Below, piece after piece: positions 1 through 5,528 of a DNA stretch of 7,603 bases (position 1 is its first letter; each line of letters starts with the position of its first letter). The position numbers and the translations under genes were made by a program. The notes beneath the pieces are model-generated. The model was not told the DNA's origin, made no database searches, and saw only the letters and a list, made by a program, of their open reading frames with translations. The stretch is from Mariprofundus sp. (lineage in GTDB: Bacteria > Pseudomonadota > Zetaproteobacteria > Mariprofundales > Mariprofundaceae): positions 1-7,603 of the forward strand of contig JAJFLF010000010.1 of assembly GCA_021772845.1 (NCBI GenBank), in the 5' to 3' direction.

Positions 1-248
1 CCATATCTACCATGGCAATTTGAACCCATACCGCTCTGACCATTTTTAGCGATCAAACGTTTACGCAGGTAAAGCTCCTGCAAGGTGTTTTTATCGCCAG
101 AGGCAACAAACTCTACATGGCCACCACGACCACCGTCGCCACCATCAGGACCACCCTTGGGGATATACTTCTCTCGTCGGAACGAGGTGCAACCACCGCC
201 ACCATTACCCGCTCGAACTTCAATTTTCACTTCATCAATAAAACGCAT
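1..248 (-). CDS. obg: GTPase Obg/CgtA, N-terminal part (cut by window edge)
   Basis: Start of the Obg GTPase, a ribosome-associated G protein that acts in 50S assembly and the stress response. Only 82 codons are present; the reading frame runs open off the left edge, so the G domain is outside the window. The visible part is the glycine-rich Obg fold: it opens MRFIDEVKIEVRAGNGGGG, continues FRREKYIPKGGPDGGDGGRG (about residues 23-42), and has the typical GQSGMGSNCHG stretch near residues 70-80. These repeats are diagnostic of the family. The ATG at 248 matches the usual family N-terminus, but no good Shine-Dalgarno sequence precedes it (only a weak GGTG). It lies downstream of rpmA, its usual neighbour, but a strong terminator intervenes, so it probably has its own promoter within about 249-402. 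Confidence 0.95.
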   Translation of the reverse strand, partial: MRFIDEVKIEVRAGNGGGGCTSFRREKYIPKGGPDGGDGGRGGHVEFVASGDKNTLQELYLRKRLIAKNGQSGMGSNCHGRY

Positions 249-402
249 GCTGTATTACACCATAATTCGACTTAACCACAAAGGTGCAGGACACAAACAA
301 ACATCAAATCCCCGCATCTCAATGCATAACGGGAATAAAGATCAACGTATTGGCACTCTCTTTCTGTCTGCCCCAGTGTCTTCGCGGTAAATATTTTTAA
401 AC
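249..402 (-). other. Gap upstream of obg, no recognisable promoter
   Basis: This stretch lies between the rpmA terminator and the obg start and should hold the obg promoter. On the minus strand I see only weak candidates, for example TTGTGG, 18 bases, then TAATAC. That pair would place transcription initiation almost on the obg ATG, implying a nearly leaderless message. I see no RNA gene or convincing small coding region here. Confidence 0.3.
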
Positions 403-435
403 AAAAAAAAAGGGATGCGACTAGCGCACCCCTTT
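403..435 (-). terminator. Intrinsic terminator after rpmA
   Basis: Read on the minus strand, an 11-bp stem (AAAGGGGTGCG / CGCATCCCTTT, one G-U pair) closes a 5-base CTAGT loop. The last T residues of the stem run on into further T's, giving an unbroken run of nine T (403-411 on the plus strand reads as A's). This is a textbook Rho-independent terminator, about 25 bases past the rpmA stop. It should end most of the rpmE-rplU-rpmA transcript before obg. Confidence 0.93.
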
Positions 436-458
436 AAATACTCGTTATTCTGGCAACC

Positions 459-707
459 TTATTCGGTAATACGAACAGCTGTACGGCCAGCGCTTTTGTA
501 AAATTCAACCCTGCCATCAGTCAAAGCAAACAATGTGTGGTCACGACCACAACCAATGTTATTGCCCGGGCGGATTTTGGTACCGCGCTGACGTACAATG
601 ATATTGCCGGCGATAACTACTTCACCGCCATATTTTTTCACGCCTAAGCGCTTGGAATTGGAATCGCGTCCGTTACGACTGGAACCACCTGCTTTCTTAT
701 GTGCCAT
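459..707 (-). CDS. rpmA: 50S ribosomal protein L27
   Basis: Large-subunit ribosomal protein L27, whose N-terminal tail reaches toward the peptidyl-transferase centre. At 82 residues it is close to the usual 85 or so. The N-terminus MAHKKAGGSSRNGRDS is the family signature, followed by KRLGVKKYGGE and IIVRQRGTKIRPG (about residues 37-49). It starts 3 bases after the rplU stop. Its Shine-Dalgarno AAGGAG is made by the last codons of rplU (Lys-Glu) just before the TAA, so the two genes are likely translationally coupled. There is no N-terminal extension of the cleaved type known in Firmicutes. Cotranscribed with rplU and ended by the terminator at 403-435. Confidence 0.98.
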   Translation of the reverse strand: MAHKKAGGSSRNGRDSNSKRLGVKKYGGEVVIAGNIIVRQRGTKIRPGNNIGCGRDHTLFALTDGRVEFYKSAGRTAVRITE

Positions 708-710
708 GGT

Positions 711-1019
711 TTACTCCTTGATGCTATCGATACGAACAGAGGTGAAACTCTGACGATGACCCTGGGTCAAACGATAGTTTTTACGACGGCGTTTTTTGAA
801 TACCACGATCTTCTGACCGCGACCGCTCTCGGTTATTACACCAGTAACAGTTGCACTGGCAGCATCGCCACCTGTCTTCATGGATGAGCCTTCGCCAACC
901 ATAAGAACATCGTCAAATGTTACTTCTTTACCATTTTCGGCGTCCAGTTTCTCAACGCGCAGGACATCACCTTCCTGCACACGATACTGTTTGCCACCTG
1001 TTTTAATTACAGCGTACAT
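711..1019 (-). CDS. rplU: 50S ribosomal protein L21
   Basis: Large-subunit ribosomal protein L21, which binds 23S rRNA. At 102 residues it is full length (103 in E. coli). It opens MYAVIKTGGKQYRVQEGD, and the C-terminal basic motif KKRRRKNYRLTQGHRQSFT (about residues 75-93) is the classic L21 signature. The ATG at 1019 has a well-spaced GGAG six bases upstream. The gap to the preceding rpmE stop is only 14 bases, and part of the ribosome-binding leader overlaps that stop. The rplU-rpmA pairing is nearly universal; the preceding rpmE is the unusual member of the operon. Confidence 0.98.
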   Translation of the reverse strand: MYAVIKTGGKQYRVQEGDVLRVEKLDAENGKEVTFDDVLMVGEGSSMKTGGDAASATVTGVITESGRGQKIVVFKKRRRKNYRLTQGHRQSFTSVRIDSIKE

Positions 1020-1033
1020 AATATTCTCCGTGC

Positions 1034-1252
1034 TTACGCTGCTTTCGCAGGCTTGCCGTATTTCTTATAGAAGCGCTCAACGCGGCCTTCAGTATCGACA
1101 ATCTTCTGCTTGCCAGTGTAAAAAGGGTGGCAGGCTGAACAGATTTCGACACGAATGTCACCTGTAGTAGAGCGAGTCTCAAATGTGTTTCCGCATGAAC
1201 AAGTTACCTTGGATGCGATATATTCTGGATGGATGTCAGCTTTCAACGTCAT
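1034..1252 (-). CDS. rpmE: 50S ribosomal protein L31, zinc-binding type
   Basis: Large-subunit ribosomal protein L31, at an intersubunit bridge. 72 residues from the ATG. Four cysteines, C18-S-C20 and C38-S-A-C41, make it the zinc-ribbon (C+) form; the signature HPFYTGKQKIVDTEGRVERF occupies about residues 42-61. The block FETRSTTG with VEICSACHPF resembles the L31 common in non-enteric bacteria rather than the E. coli version. The start is debatable: from ATG 1252 the GGAG lies only 2 bases away, which is too close. A TTG at codon 3 (1246) gives 8-base spacing and the canonical family start MKADIHPEY, so a 70-residue product from 1246 is quite possible. It heads an apparent rpmE-rplU-rpmA operon. 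Confidence 0.96.
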   Translation of the reverse strand: MTLKADIHPEYIASKVTCSCGNTFETRSTTGDIRVEICSACHPFYTGKQKIVDTEGRVERFYKKYGKPAKAA

Positions 1253-1313
1253 TTCTCCGTGCTTTTAAAGGGGCGCGATTTCTAGCGCCACCGAACTGAT
1301 TAAGCAAGCGCTA
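1253..1313 (-). promoter_or_regulatory. Structured leader of the rpmE operon with two mutually exclusive hairpins
   Basis: On the minus strand upstream of rpmE, TAGCGC (1313-1308) can pair with GCGCTA (1288-1283). Alternatively, overlapping bases GGCGC (1289-1285) can pair with GCGCC (1276-1272) over an 8-base loop. The two helices compete for 1285-1288. The second sits just before the ribosome-binding site (GGAG near 1255-1258). Ribosomal-protein operons are often autoregulated by such leader structures, and L31 leader motifs are known in other bacteria. That this one is regulatory is inference; the stems are short. Confidence 0.4.
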
Positions 1314-1409
1314 AATAGCACTTTTTTTATTCCAAACTAAAAAAATATGAAAAAGAGTGAAAACAATGAGCTTTTTTCAACCGCATTCATGGCCTTTTTA
1401 ACATAACCG

Positions 1410-1437
1410 GCGACACACACTATCTAATATATATAAT
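1410..1437 (+). promoter_or_regulatory. Candidate distal promoter for tpiA
   Basis: GCGACA (1410-1415), a 16-base spacer, and a perfect -10 TATAAT (1432-1437) form a possible sigma-70 promoter reading toward tpiA. It would give a leader of nearly 190 bases. The region is AT-rich, so a chance -10 match is likely enough to keep confidence low. Confidence 0.3.
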
Positions 1438-1551
1438 ACCAAACAGCTACAAGATCATCGCCTTTTATTCAGGAAGGCCCGCACACTACACATTTTTCAT
1501 GCTTATGCGCCTATAATTTTCTCAATCATTTCACCCTCCATCGATTGCTTC

Positions 1552-1579
1552 TTGCCTTGTAAGGTATTATTCCTAGAAT
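1552..1579 (+). promoter_or_regulatory. Candidate proximal promoter for tpiA
   Basis: TTGCCT (1552-1557), a 16-base spacer and TAGAAT (1574-1579) fit the sigma-70 consensus with four and five matches out of six. Initiation near 1586 would give a leader of about 45 bases before the tpiA ATG. A further good -10 (TATAAT at 1512-1517) lacks a convincing -35. Which of these is used cannot be told from the sequence. Confidence 0.35.
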
Positions 1580-1629
1580 CCGCGACCCTTTTTGGGCCGA
1601 TATATATTATTACTTTCTGGAGACTGAAC

Positions 1630-2379
1630 ATGAGCAATGAAAAACGTCATTTAATTGCAGGCAACTGGAAGATGAATGGAGCACTTCAAGAAGCGAAAGA
1701 CTTCATGGACGCTTTTGGAGAAAATCCTGCTCCTGATCATGTTGAAATCGGTCTAATGCCTCCGCTCACACTGCTACACTCCATGTCTGATCGCCTGGCC
1801 ACCATGGGCGTCATGTTAGGAGCCCAGAATGTATACAATGAAGACAAGGGCGCCTTCACCGGTTCAATTTGTCCGCTAATGTTACGTGATGCTGGTTGCC
1901 ACTATGTTATTCTTGGCCACTCTGAGCGCCGTAGCATCATTGGTGAAAGCAATGCCAAGATTCGCTCCAAGATGAATGCATCATGGTTACATGGCTTAGA
2001 GCCAATCCTTTGTATTGGTGAGACCCTGGAACAGCGCGAAAGTGGTGTTACCAATGTTGTCCTGGCTGAACAGCTGGCAATTCTTAAAGGCGCACCAAAA
2101 GGCGCAGCATTAACCGTCGCATATGAACCGGTATGGGCAATTGGCACAGGAAAAACGGCTTCCGCTGAGCAAGTTACCGAAACGCACGCTTTTGTTCATC
2201 AGGAACTACAGCGTCTGGGTCACGATTGCCGCGTTCTGTACGGTGGCAGTGTTAATCCAGGCAATGCTGAAGAGCTAATGAGCTGCCCGGGCGTTGAAGG
2301 CGCACTTGTTGGCGGAGCAAGCCTGAAAGCAGCATCATTTATGGATATTGTTAATGCCACTGTGAAAGCAGTGAGCTAA
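1630..2379 (+). CDS. tpiA: Triosephosphate isomerase
   Basis: Cytoplasmic enzyme interconverting dihydroxyacetone phosphate and glyceraldehyde 3-phosphate in glycolysis and gluconeogenesis. 249 residues, the normal length for this TIM barrel. Active-site residues are all present: Asn12 and Lys14 in GNWKMNG, His97 in LGHSERR, and Glu166 in AYEPVWAIGTGKTA, which includes the phosphate-gripping loop 6. YGGSV (204-208) and ALVGGASL (225-232) form the phosphate-binding end. The ATG at 1630 is chosen because GGAG (1619-1622) lies 7 bases upstream and the protein then begins just before the conserved first strand. The longer frame from TTG 1552 adds residues unlike the family. secG follows after 15 bases, so the two are probably cotranscribed. 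Confidence 0.98.
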   Translation: MSNEKRHLIAGNWKMNGALQEAKDFMDAFGENPAPDHVEIGLMPPLTLLHSMSDRLATMGVMLGAQNVYNEDKGAFTGSICPLMLRDAGCHYVILGHSERRSIIGESNAKIRSKMNASWLHGLEPILCIGETLEQRESGVTNVVLAEQLAILKGAPKGAALTVAYEPVWAIGTGKTASAEQVTETHAFVHQELQRLGHDCRVLYGGSVNPGNAEELMSCPGVEGALVGGASLKAASFMDIVNATVKAVS

Positions 2380-2394
2380 GGAGAGCTTCAAACA

Positions 2395-2766
2395 ATGACT
2401 ACAGTATTAATTATTGCACACGTGCTGGTAGCACTGACGCTTATTGGCGTTGTGCTGGTTCAGCGCGGTCAAGGCGCTGACATGGGCGCTTCATTTGGTG
2501 GCGGTGGTGCACAAACACTATTCGGTAGCCGTGGCTCCGGATCCTTCCTGGGCAAACTAACTGGCGGCCTGGCAGCAACATTCATGCTAACCAGCCTAAC
2601 GCTGGCATTTTTCTCTCAGCAGCAGACCGGCTCAATCGTTGATAGCACTATTGCCAATCAGATGCCGATTGAACAGCCTTCCGACGCAGAATTACCGGTC
2701 GGTTTTAACCCTGCTCTATTGAAGAGCGACACACCTGTTACTGACGGCCTTCCGGGCGCAGAATAA
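2395..2766 (+). CDS. secG: Protein-export membrane protein SecG
   Basis: Small inner-membrane subunit of the SecYEG translocon, which assists SecA-driven export. 123 residues, with two hydrophobic helices at about 3-23 and 55-73. Between them is the conserved glycine-rich cytoplasmic loop QRGQGADMGASFGGGGAQ (23-40) followed by LFGSRGSGSFL. The polar C-terminal tail of about 48 residues is low in conserved features, as is common for proteobacterial SecG. The AAGGAG at 2378-2383 overlaps the tpiA stop and lies 11 bases before the ATG. Its place between tpiA and tRNA-Leu(GAG) fits the arrangement known in proteobacteria. Confidence 0.97.
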   Translation: MTTVLIIAHVLVALTLIGVVLVQRGQGADMGASFGGGGAQTLFGSRGSGSFLGKLTGGLAATFMLTSLTLAFFSQQQTGSIVDSTIANQMPIEQPSDAELPVGFNPALLKSDTPVTDGLPGAE

Positions 2767-2775
2767 ATAGTTTTT

Positions 2776-2804
2776 TTATCAGGGTAATCTACCAACTCTG
2801 ATAA
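2776..2804 (+). other. Hairpin between secG and tRNA-Leu
   Basis: TTATCAG (2776-2782) pairs with CTGATAA (2798-2804), with a possible inner GGT/ACC pairing. It has no following T run, although a run of seven T's precedes and overlaps its first base, so it is not a normal rightward terminator. It ends 3 bases before the tRNA and could help tRNA 5' processing from a secG-tRNA transcript; that is a guess. Confidence 0.3.
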
Positions 2805-2807
2805 TAT

Positions 2808-2894
2808 GCCGAAGTGGTGAAATTGGTAGACACGCCACCTTGAGGGGGTGGTGCGCTCACGCGTGTGCTGGTTCGAGTCCAGTCTTCGGTACCA
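2808..2894 (+). tRNA. leuU: tRNA-Leu (anticodon GAG)
   Basis: An 87-base class II tRNA with encoded CCA. The acceptor stem GCCGAAG pairs with CTTCGGT (G1-U72, as in the E. coli counterpart), followed by discriminator A and CCA at 2892-2894. The anticodon stem CCACC/GGTGG (2835-2839, 2847-2851) encloses TTGAGGG with anticodon GAG at 2842-2844, reading CUC and CUU leucine codons. A long variable arm (about 2852-2866) with a 5-bp stem, and the T arm GCTGG-TTCGAGT-CCAGT, complete the cloverleaf. It sits 41 bases after secG, matching the secG-leuU adjacency in E. coli, and is probably cotranscribed with tpiA-secG. Confidence 0.97.
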
Positions 2895-2899
2895 ACAAG

Positions 2900-2934
2900 A
2901 AAGGGGAGAGTGACTTAATGTCACTCTCCCCTTT
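2900..2934 (+). terminator. Long perfect hairpin after tRNA-Leu, probable terminator
   Basis: AAAGGGGAGAGTGAC (2900-2914) and its exact complement (2920-2934) form a 15-bp stem around a TTAAT loop, 5 bases past the tRNA. The 3' arm ends CCCCTTT but the sequence then turns to CGCGTT, so there is no proper external T tract. Position and strength suggest termination or 3'-end protection of the tpiA-secG-tRNA transcript; weak U content makes the efficiency uncertain. Confidence 0.75.
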
Positions 2935-2998
2935 CGCGTTAGGCTTCACATCAAAATAAACCGTGACTAAATGTCACTTCCTCTTTTGCGTTAGGCCT
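2910..2998. repeat. Imperfect tandem repeat, 53-base period, containing hairpins
   Basis: The unit GTGACTTAATGTCAC followed by a C/T-rich run and GCGTTAGGCTT (2910-2946) recurs as GTGACTAAATGTCAC, a C/T-rich run and GCGTTAGGCCT (2963-2998). The copies match at most positions with a one-base length difference. The second copy keeps only the inner 5-bp GTGAC/GTCAC stem. It looks like a local duplication of the post-tRNA hairpin. Confidence 0.75.
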
Positions 2999-3053
2999 AT
3001 TGCCTTTTGACCCCATCTAAAAAAATCACCTCACATTTTCAGCTATCACAGCT

Positions 3054-3788
3054 ATGATCACGCCCATGAACTATCCGCAAGAGATACCCGCATCATGGGC
3101 TCCTTATCTGAAACCCGAATTTGATAAACCTTATATGCAGGCGCTATATCGTTTTTTGGAATCACAGCAGGCTAAAAACATCTATCCTGCACAACAGCAC
3201 TGGTATGCCGCACTGGAAGAGACCGACTTTAACGATGTGAAAGTGGTTATTCTTGGACAAGATCCCTATCACGGAGCGAATCAAGCGCATGGGCTAAGTT
3301 TCTCCGTTCCACATGGACAAAAAATCCCGCCATCCCTGCGCAATATCTACAAAGAGCTGGAAAGAGACCCGGGCACCACCTTTACAGCACCAGCACATGG
3401 CTGCTTAACCCAGTGGGCAGATCAAGGTGTACTCATGCTTAACGCCATGTTGACAGTTGAAGCGGGCAAAGCCGGATCACATCAGAAACACGGATGGGAG
3501 CAGTTCACCGATGCCATCATTGATGCATTGAATAAACAGCGGGAAAATATCGTTTTTCTATTATGGGGAAAATACGCGCAAGACAAGGGACGTATTATTG
3601 ATCAGAACCGTCATCACATACTGCAGACTACGCATCCATCGCCTTTTTCAGCCCATCGCGGCTTTCTCGGCTCAGCTCACTTCTCCCAAGCCAATCACTG
3701 GCTACAAGAGCATGATCAAACACCGGTTAACTGGCAGCTAGCAGATGAAGAACAACGACAAACAGGTTTTGAATTCTCGAAAGGATAA
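3054..3788 (+). CDS. ung: Uracil-DNA glycosylase, family 1
   Basis: Excises uracil from DNA, starting base-excision repair. 244 residues from ATG 3054, near the family norm (229 in E. coli). Motif A GQDPYHG (68-74) holds the water-activating Asp70; Phe83 in LSFSV matches the uracil-stacking residue; PPSLRNIYKELE (92-103) is the DNA-backbone loop; Asn130 in LMLNAMLTV fixes uracil; the leucine-loop motif HPSPFS (194-199) carries catalytic His194 and is followed by AHRGFLG. The usual HPSPLS has Phe here in place of Leu. ATG 3066 is an equally possible start; neither has a clear Shine-Dalgarno. A TTGACC at 3007-3012 could be a -35, but no good -10 follows. It converges on yqgE. Confidence 0.96.
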   Translation: MITPMNYPQEIPASWAPYLKPEFDKPYMQALYRFLESQQAKNIYPAQQHWYAALEETDFNDVKVVILGQDPYHGANQAHGLSFSVPHGQKIPPSLRNIYKELERDPGTTFTAPAHGCLTQWADQGVLMLNAMLTVEAGKAGSHQKHGWEQFTDAIIDALNKQRENIVFLLWGKYAQDKGRIIDQNRHHILQTTHPSPFSAHRGFLGSAHFSQANHWLQEHDQTPVNWQLADEEQRQTGFEFSKG

Positions 3789-3856
3789 TAGCTAGCCCCT
3801 CGCGATACAGTCTGAAAAAGTGATAACAACCAGCTCAATAATGAAACTGTAGATAA

Positions 3857-4438
3857 TCAGGCGTGCCCAACTTGATCTGATAAATGTGTAGGGTCAATAC
3901 CCATGCAGCGCGCACCAAAATCCCAGCGCGCTTCAGGCAGCTCTTGAAACACAATCTGATGACTAGCCGGAGCGATAAGCCAATCATTATTCGATAGCTC
4001 ATCCTCCAATTGTCCTGCTTCCCAGCCAGCATAACCGAGCAAAAGCAGATAATGCTCAGGCCCTTCACCCTGACCCAACGCTTCCAACACATCCCGTGAT
4101 GAGGTCAAATGCAATTCAGGTGTAATCTGCATGGTAGACTCATAGATATGCCAGCCATCGTGCAATACAAAACCTCGAAAATCATCAACCGGACCACCAT
4201 CAAAGACCCGCTGCACTGATTCATCATGAGCATGTCGATTTTCATCCTGACCTATTTCCAGATCGACCAACACATCAGAGACACTGATCGAACGCGGCCG
4301 ATTAATAATCAGGCCCATGCAGCCCTGCGCATCGTGATGGCAAACCAGCACAACTGCATCTTTAAAGCGGGGATCCAGCAACGAAGGAGAGGCTAGCAAC
4401 AATTTACCGACGAGCTGATTAACCTGACTAATCTGCAC
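3857..4438 (-). CDS. yqgE: YqgE/AlgH family protein (UPF0301)
   Basis: Member of the YqgE/AlgH (DUF179) family, widespread in proteobacteria and without a settled biochemical role; the AlgH name comes from Pseudomonas alginate regulation. 193 residues from the chosen start, the usual size. Signatures: GCMGLIINRP (39-48), GGPV (81-84) with DFRGFVLH, TSSRDVLEALG (112-122), LGYAGWEAGQLEDE (134-147), and the characteristic C-terminus GHA. The start is GTG 4438, because a perfect AAGGAGGT (4450-4443) lies just upstream; a TTG at 4456 would place that Shine-Dalgarno inside the coding sequence. It follows pdxA by 33 bases and is probably its cotranscribed partner, instead of the more usual ksgA. It is not next to ruvX here. 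Confidence 0.94.
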   Translation of the reverse strand: MQISQVNQLVGKLLLASPSLLDPRFKDAVVLVCHHDAQGCMGLIINRPRSISVSDVLVDLEIGQDENRHAHDESVQRVFDGGPVDDFRGFVLHDGWHIYESTMQITPELHLTSSRDVLEALGQGEGPEHYLLLLGYAGWEAGQLEDELSNNDWLIAPASHQIVFQELPEARWDFGARCMGIDPTHLSDQVGHA

Positions 4439-4442
4439 AACC

Positions 4443-4450
4443 ACCTCCTT
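4443..4450 (-). promoter_or_regulatory. Strong ribosome-binding site deciding the yqgE start
   Basis: AAGGAGGT on the minus strand is a full complement to the 16S rRNA tail. It stands 4 bases from GTG 4438 (5 from the GGAGG core), which supports that codon over the in-frame TTG at 4456. Confidence 0.8.
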
Positions 4451-4471
4451 TATCAATAATACGCGAGCCTG

Positions 4472-5518
4472 TTACTCGTGCCCACTACCATCCGCACTGG
4501 CAGCACACATCTGACGCGCCATATGCATGGCAGCCTGTAGACTTGAATACGATACGTCGTCCGCCCCAACCCGGTCAAGTGCGGTACCATGATCAACACT
4601 GGTGCGTATGAAAGGTAAACCTAATGTCACATTGACAGCTTCACCAAAACTCAAGGTTTTCAATGGAATCAGAGCCTGATCGTGATAACAGCAGATGATA
4701 GCATCATAGTGCTGCCTGACCGCTGCAGAAAAAATTGTATCCGCAGGTAAGGGATTCGTTACATCAATTCCTTCAGCCCGAGCCTGTATTGCGGCCGGAG
4801 CAAGAATCTCAATCTCCTCAAGGCCAAAATGACCTTGTTCGCCGGCATGAGGGTTCAAACCACACAGAGCCAAACGCGGCTCATCAATGCCAAATTTTTT
4901 ACGCAAATCCGCATCAACAATACGCATGCATTTCAATGTCTCTTCTGCACTCAACGCATCAGGTACATCACGAATGGCCATATGGGTGGTCAACAGCGCA
5001 ACCCGAACATGCTCAGAAGCTAACATCATCACAAAATTGCTATTCTCATCATTTGTCGGCTCTGATGTCATGGCCAAATAATCAAGAAATTCAGTATGAC
5101 CGGGGAAATTAAATCCCGTACGGCGCAACACTGCTTTTTCAATCGGGCCGGTTACCAATGCTGCTGCCCTGTTTGCCAGACAGGCTTTTGCTGCAGCTTC
5201 AATACAGCCCACCACTTCACCAGCCGTCTGCTCGGATGGTTTACCTGCAACGACTGCTCCACCAGCTTCAGACACGGGGTTCCAGCAATACAGCCCCTGT
5301 GTGGGCGCTAAACGCGCAGCTTCAGCAGCATCGGCCAGGTGATTGAATTCATGTATCGAACAGGGGATCTGAATCTGATCAGCACGCTGCTGCAACCAGC
5401 GTGCTGGCGCCGCAATCACGCAGCCCTCAAACTCTTCAGGATAATCTGCATATGCACGAATAATACAATCTGGCCCAATACCCGCTGGCTCACCTACGGT
5501 GATAACAATCGCTGTCAT
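4472..5518 (-). CDS. pdxA: 4-hydroxythreonine-4-phosphate dehydrogenase
   Basis: Cytoplasmic enzyme of DXP-dependent pyridoxal phosphate synthesis. It oxidises 4-phosphohydroxy-L-threonine with NAD+, and the product decarboxylates to 3-amino-2-oxopropyl phosphate, the substrate of PdxJ. 348 residues, slightly above the usual 330 or so. Motifs in order: GEPAGIGP (9-16), GPIEK (124-128), FPGHTEFLDYLA (138-149) with His141 and Thr142 at the substrate, THMAIRDVP (178-186), GLNPHAGEQGHFG (220-232), CYHDQALIPLK (277-287) and TLGLPFIRTSVDHGTALD (298-315). His179, His224 and His279 correspond to the divalent-metal ligands. It begins 10 bases after the surA stop; AAGG overlapping that TAA serves as Shine-Dalgarno. 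surA-pdxA is a well-known proteobacterial pairing. Confidence 0.97.
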   Translation of the reverse strand: MTAIVITVGEPAGIGPDCIIRAYADYPEEFEGCVIAAPARWLQQRADQIQIPCSIHEFNHLADAAEAARLAPTQGLYCWNPVSEAGGAVVAGKPSEQTAGEVVGCIEAAAKACLANRAAALVTGPIEKAVLRRTGFNFPGHTEFLDYLAMTSEPTNDENSNFVMMLASEHVRVALLTTHMAIRDVPDALSAEETLKCMRIVDADLRKKFGIDEPRLALCGLNPHAGEQGHFGLEEIEILAPAAIQARAEGIDVTNPLPADTIFSAAVRQHYDAIICCYHDQALIPLKTLSFGEAVNVTLGLPFIRTSVDHGTALDRVGADDVSYSSLQAAMHMARQMCAASADGSGHE

Positions 5519-5528
5519 GATAGTAACC

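Larger units (their letters stand above)
1253..1629. other. Divergent intergenic region between rpmE and tpiA
   Basis: A 377-base gap with no gene. The left third is the leader of the leftward rpmE operon (AAGCACGGAGAA and GC-rich hairpins). The centre (about 1320-1440) is very AT-rich, with A/T runs and a TATA-like tract, as expected for divergent promoters. The right part leads into tpiA. The leftward promoter must lie around 1320-1420, but I could not pick a convincing -35/-10 pair there. An open frame from a TTG at 1552 merely extends tpiA upstream and is not coding. Confidence 0.6.

Noticed and set aside
409..1290. Inverted similarity TTTAAAGGGG(T/C)GCG...CTAG flanking the rpmE-rplU-rpmA operon (near 412-436 and 1265-1284)
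   Set aside because: Short enough to occur by chance, and each copy is already explained as part of a terminator or a leader hairpin; no mobile-element genes are present.
1552..1629. TTG-initiated N-terminal extension of tpiA
   Set aside because: Family length and the Shine-Dalgarno at 1619-1622 both point to ATG 1630; the extra residues do not resemble the enzyme.
2658..2924. Minus-strand open frame of 88 codons across tRNA-Leu
   Set aside because: It is the antisense translation of the tRNA (RRLDSNQHTRERTTPSRW), a well-known type of spurious protein prediction, and it also overlaps the secG end.
3806..3851. TACAGT/ACTGTA inverted repeat between ung and yqgE as a shared terminator
   Set aside because: The 6-bp arms are 34 bases apart, with no T tract properly placed on either strand.
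4735..5112. 125-codon plus-strand frame inside pdxA
   Set aside because: Antisense to well-conserved PdxA motifs; no ribosome-binding site or recognisable protein.
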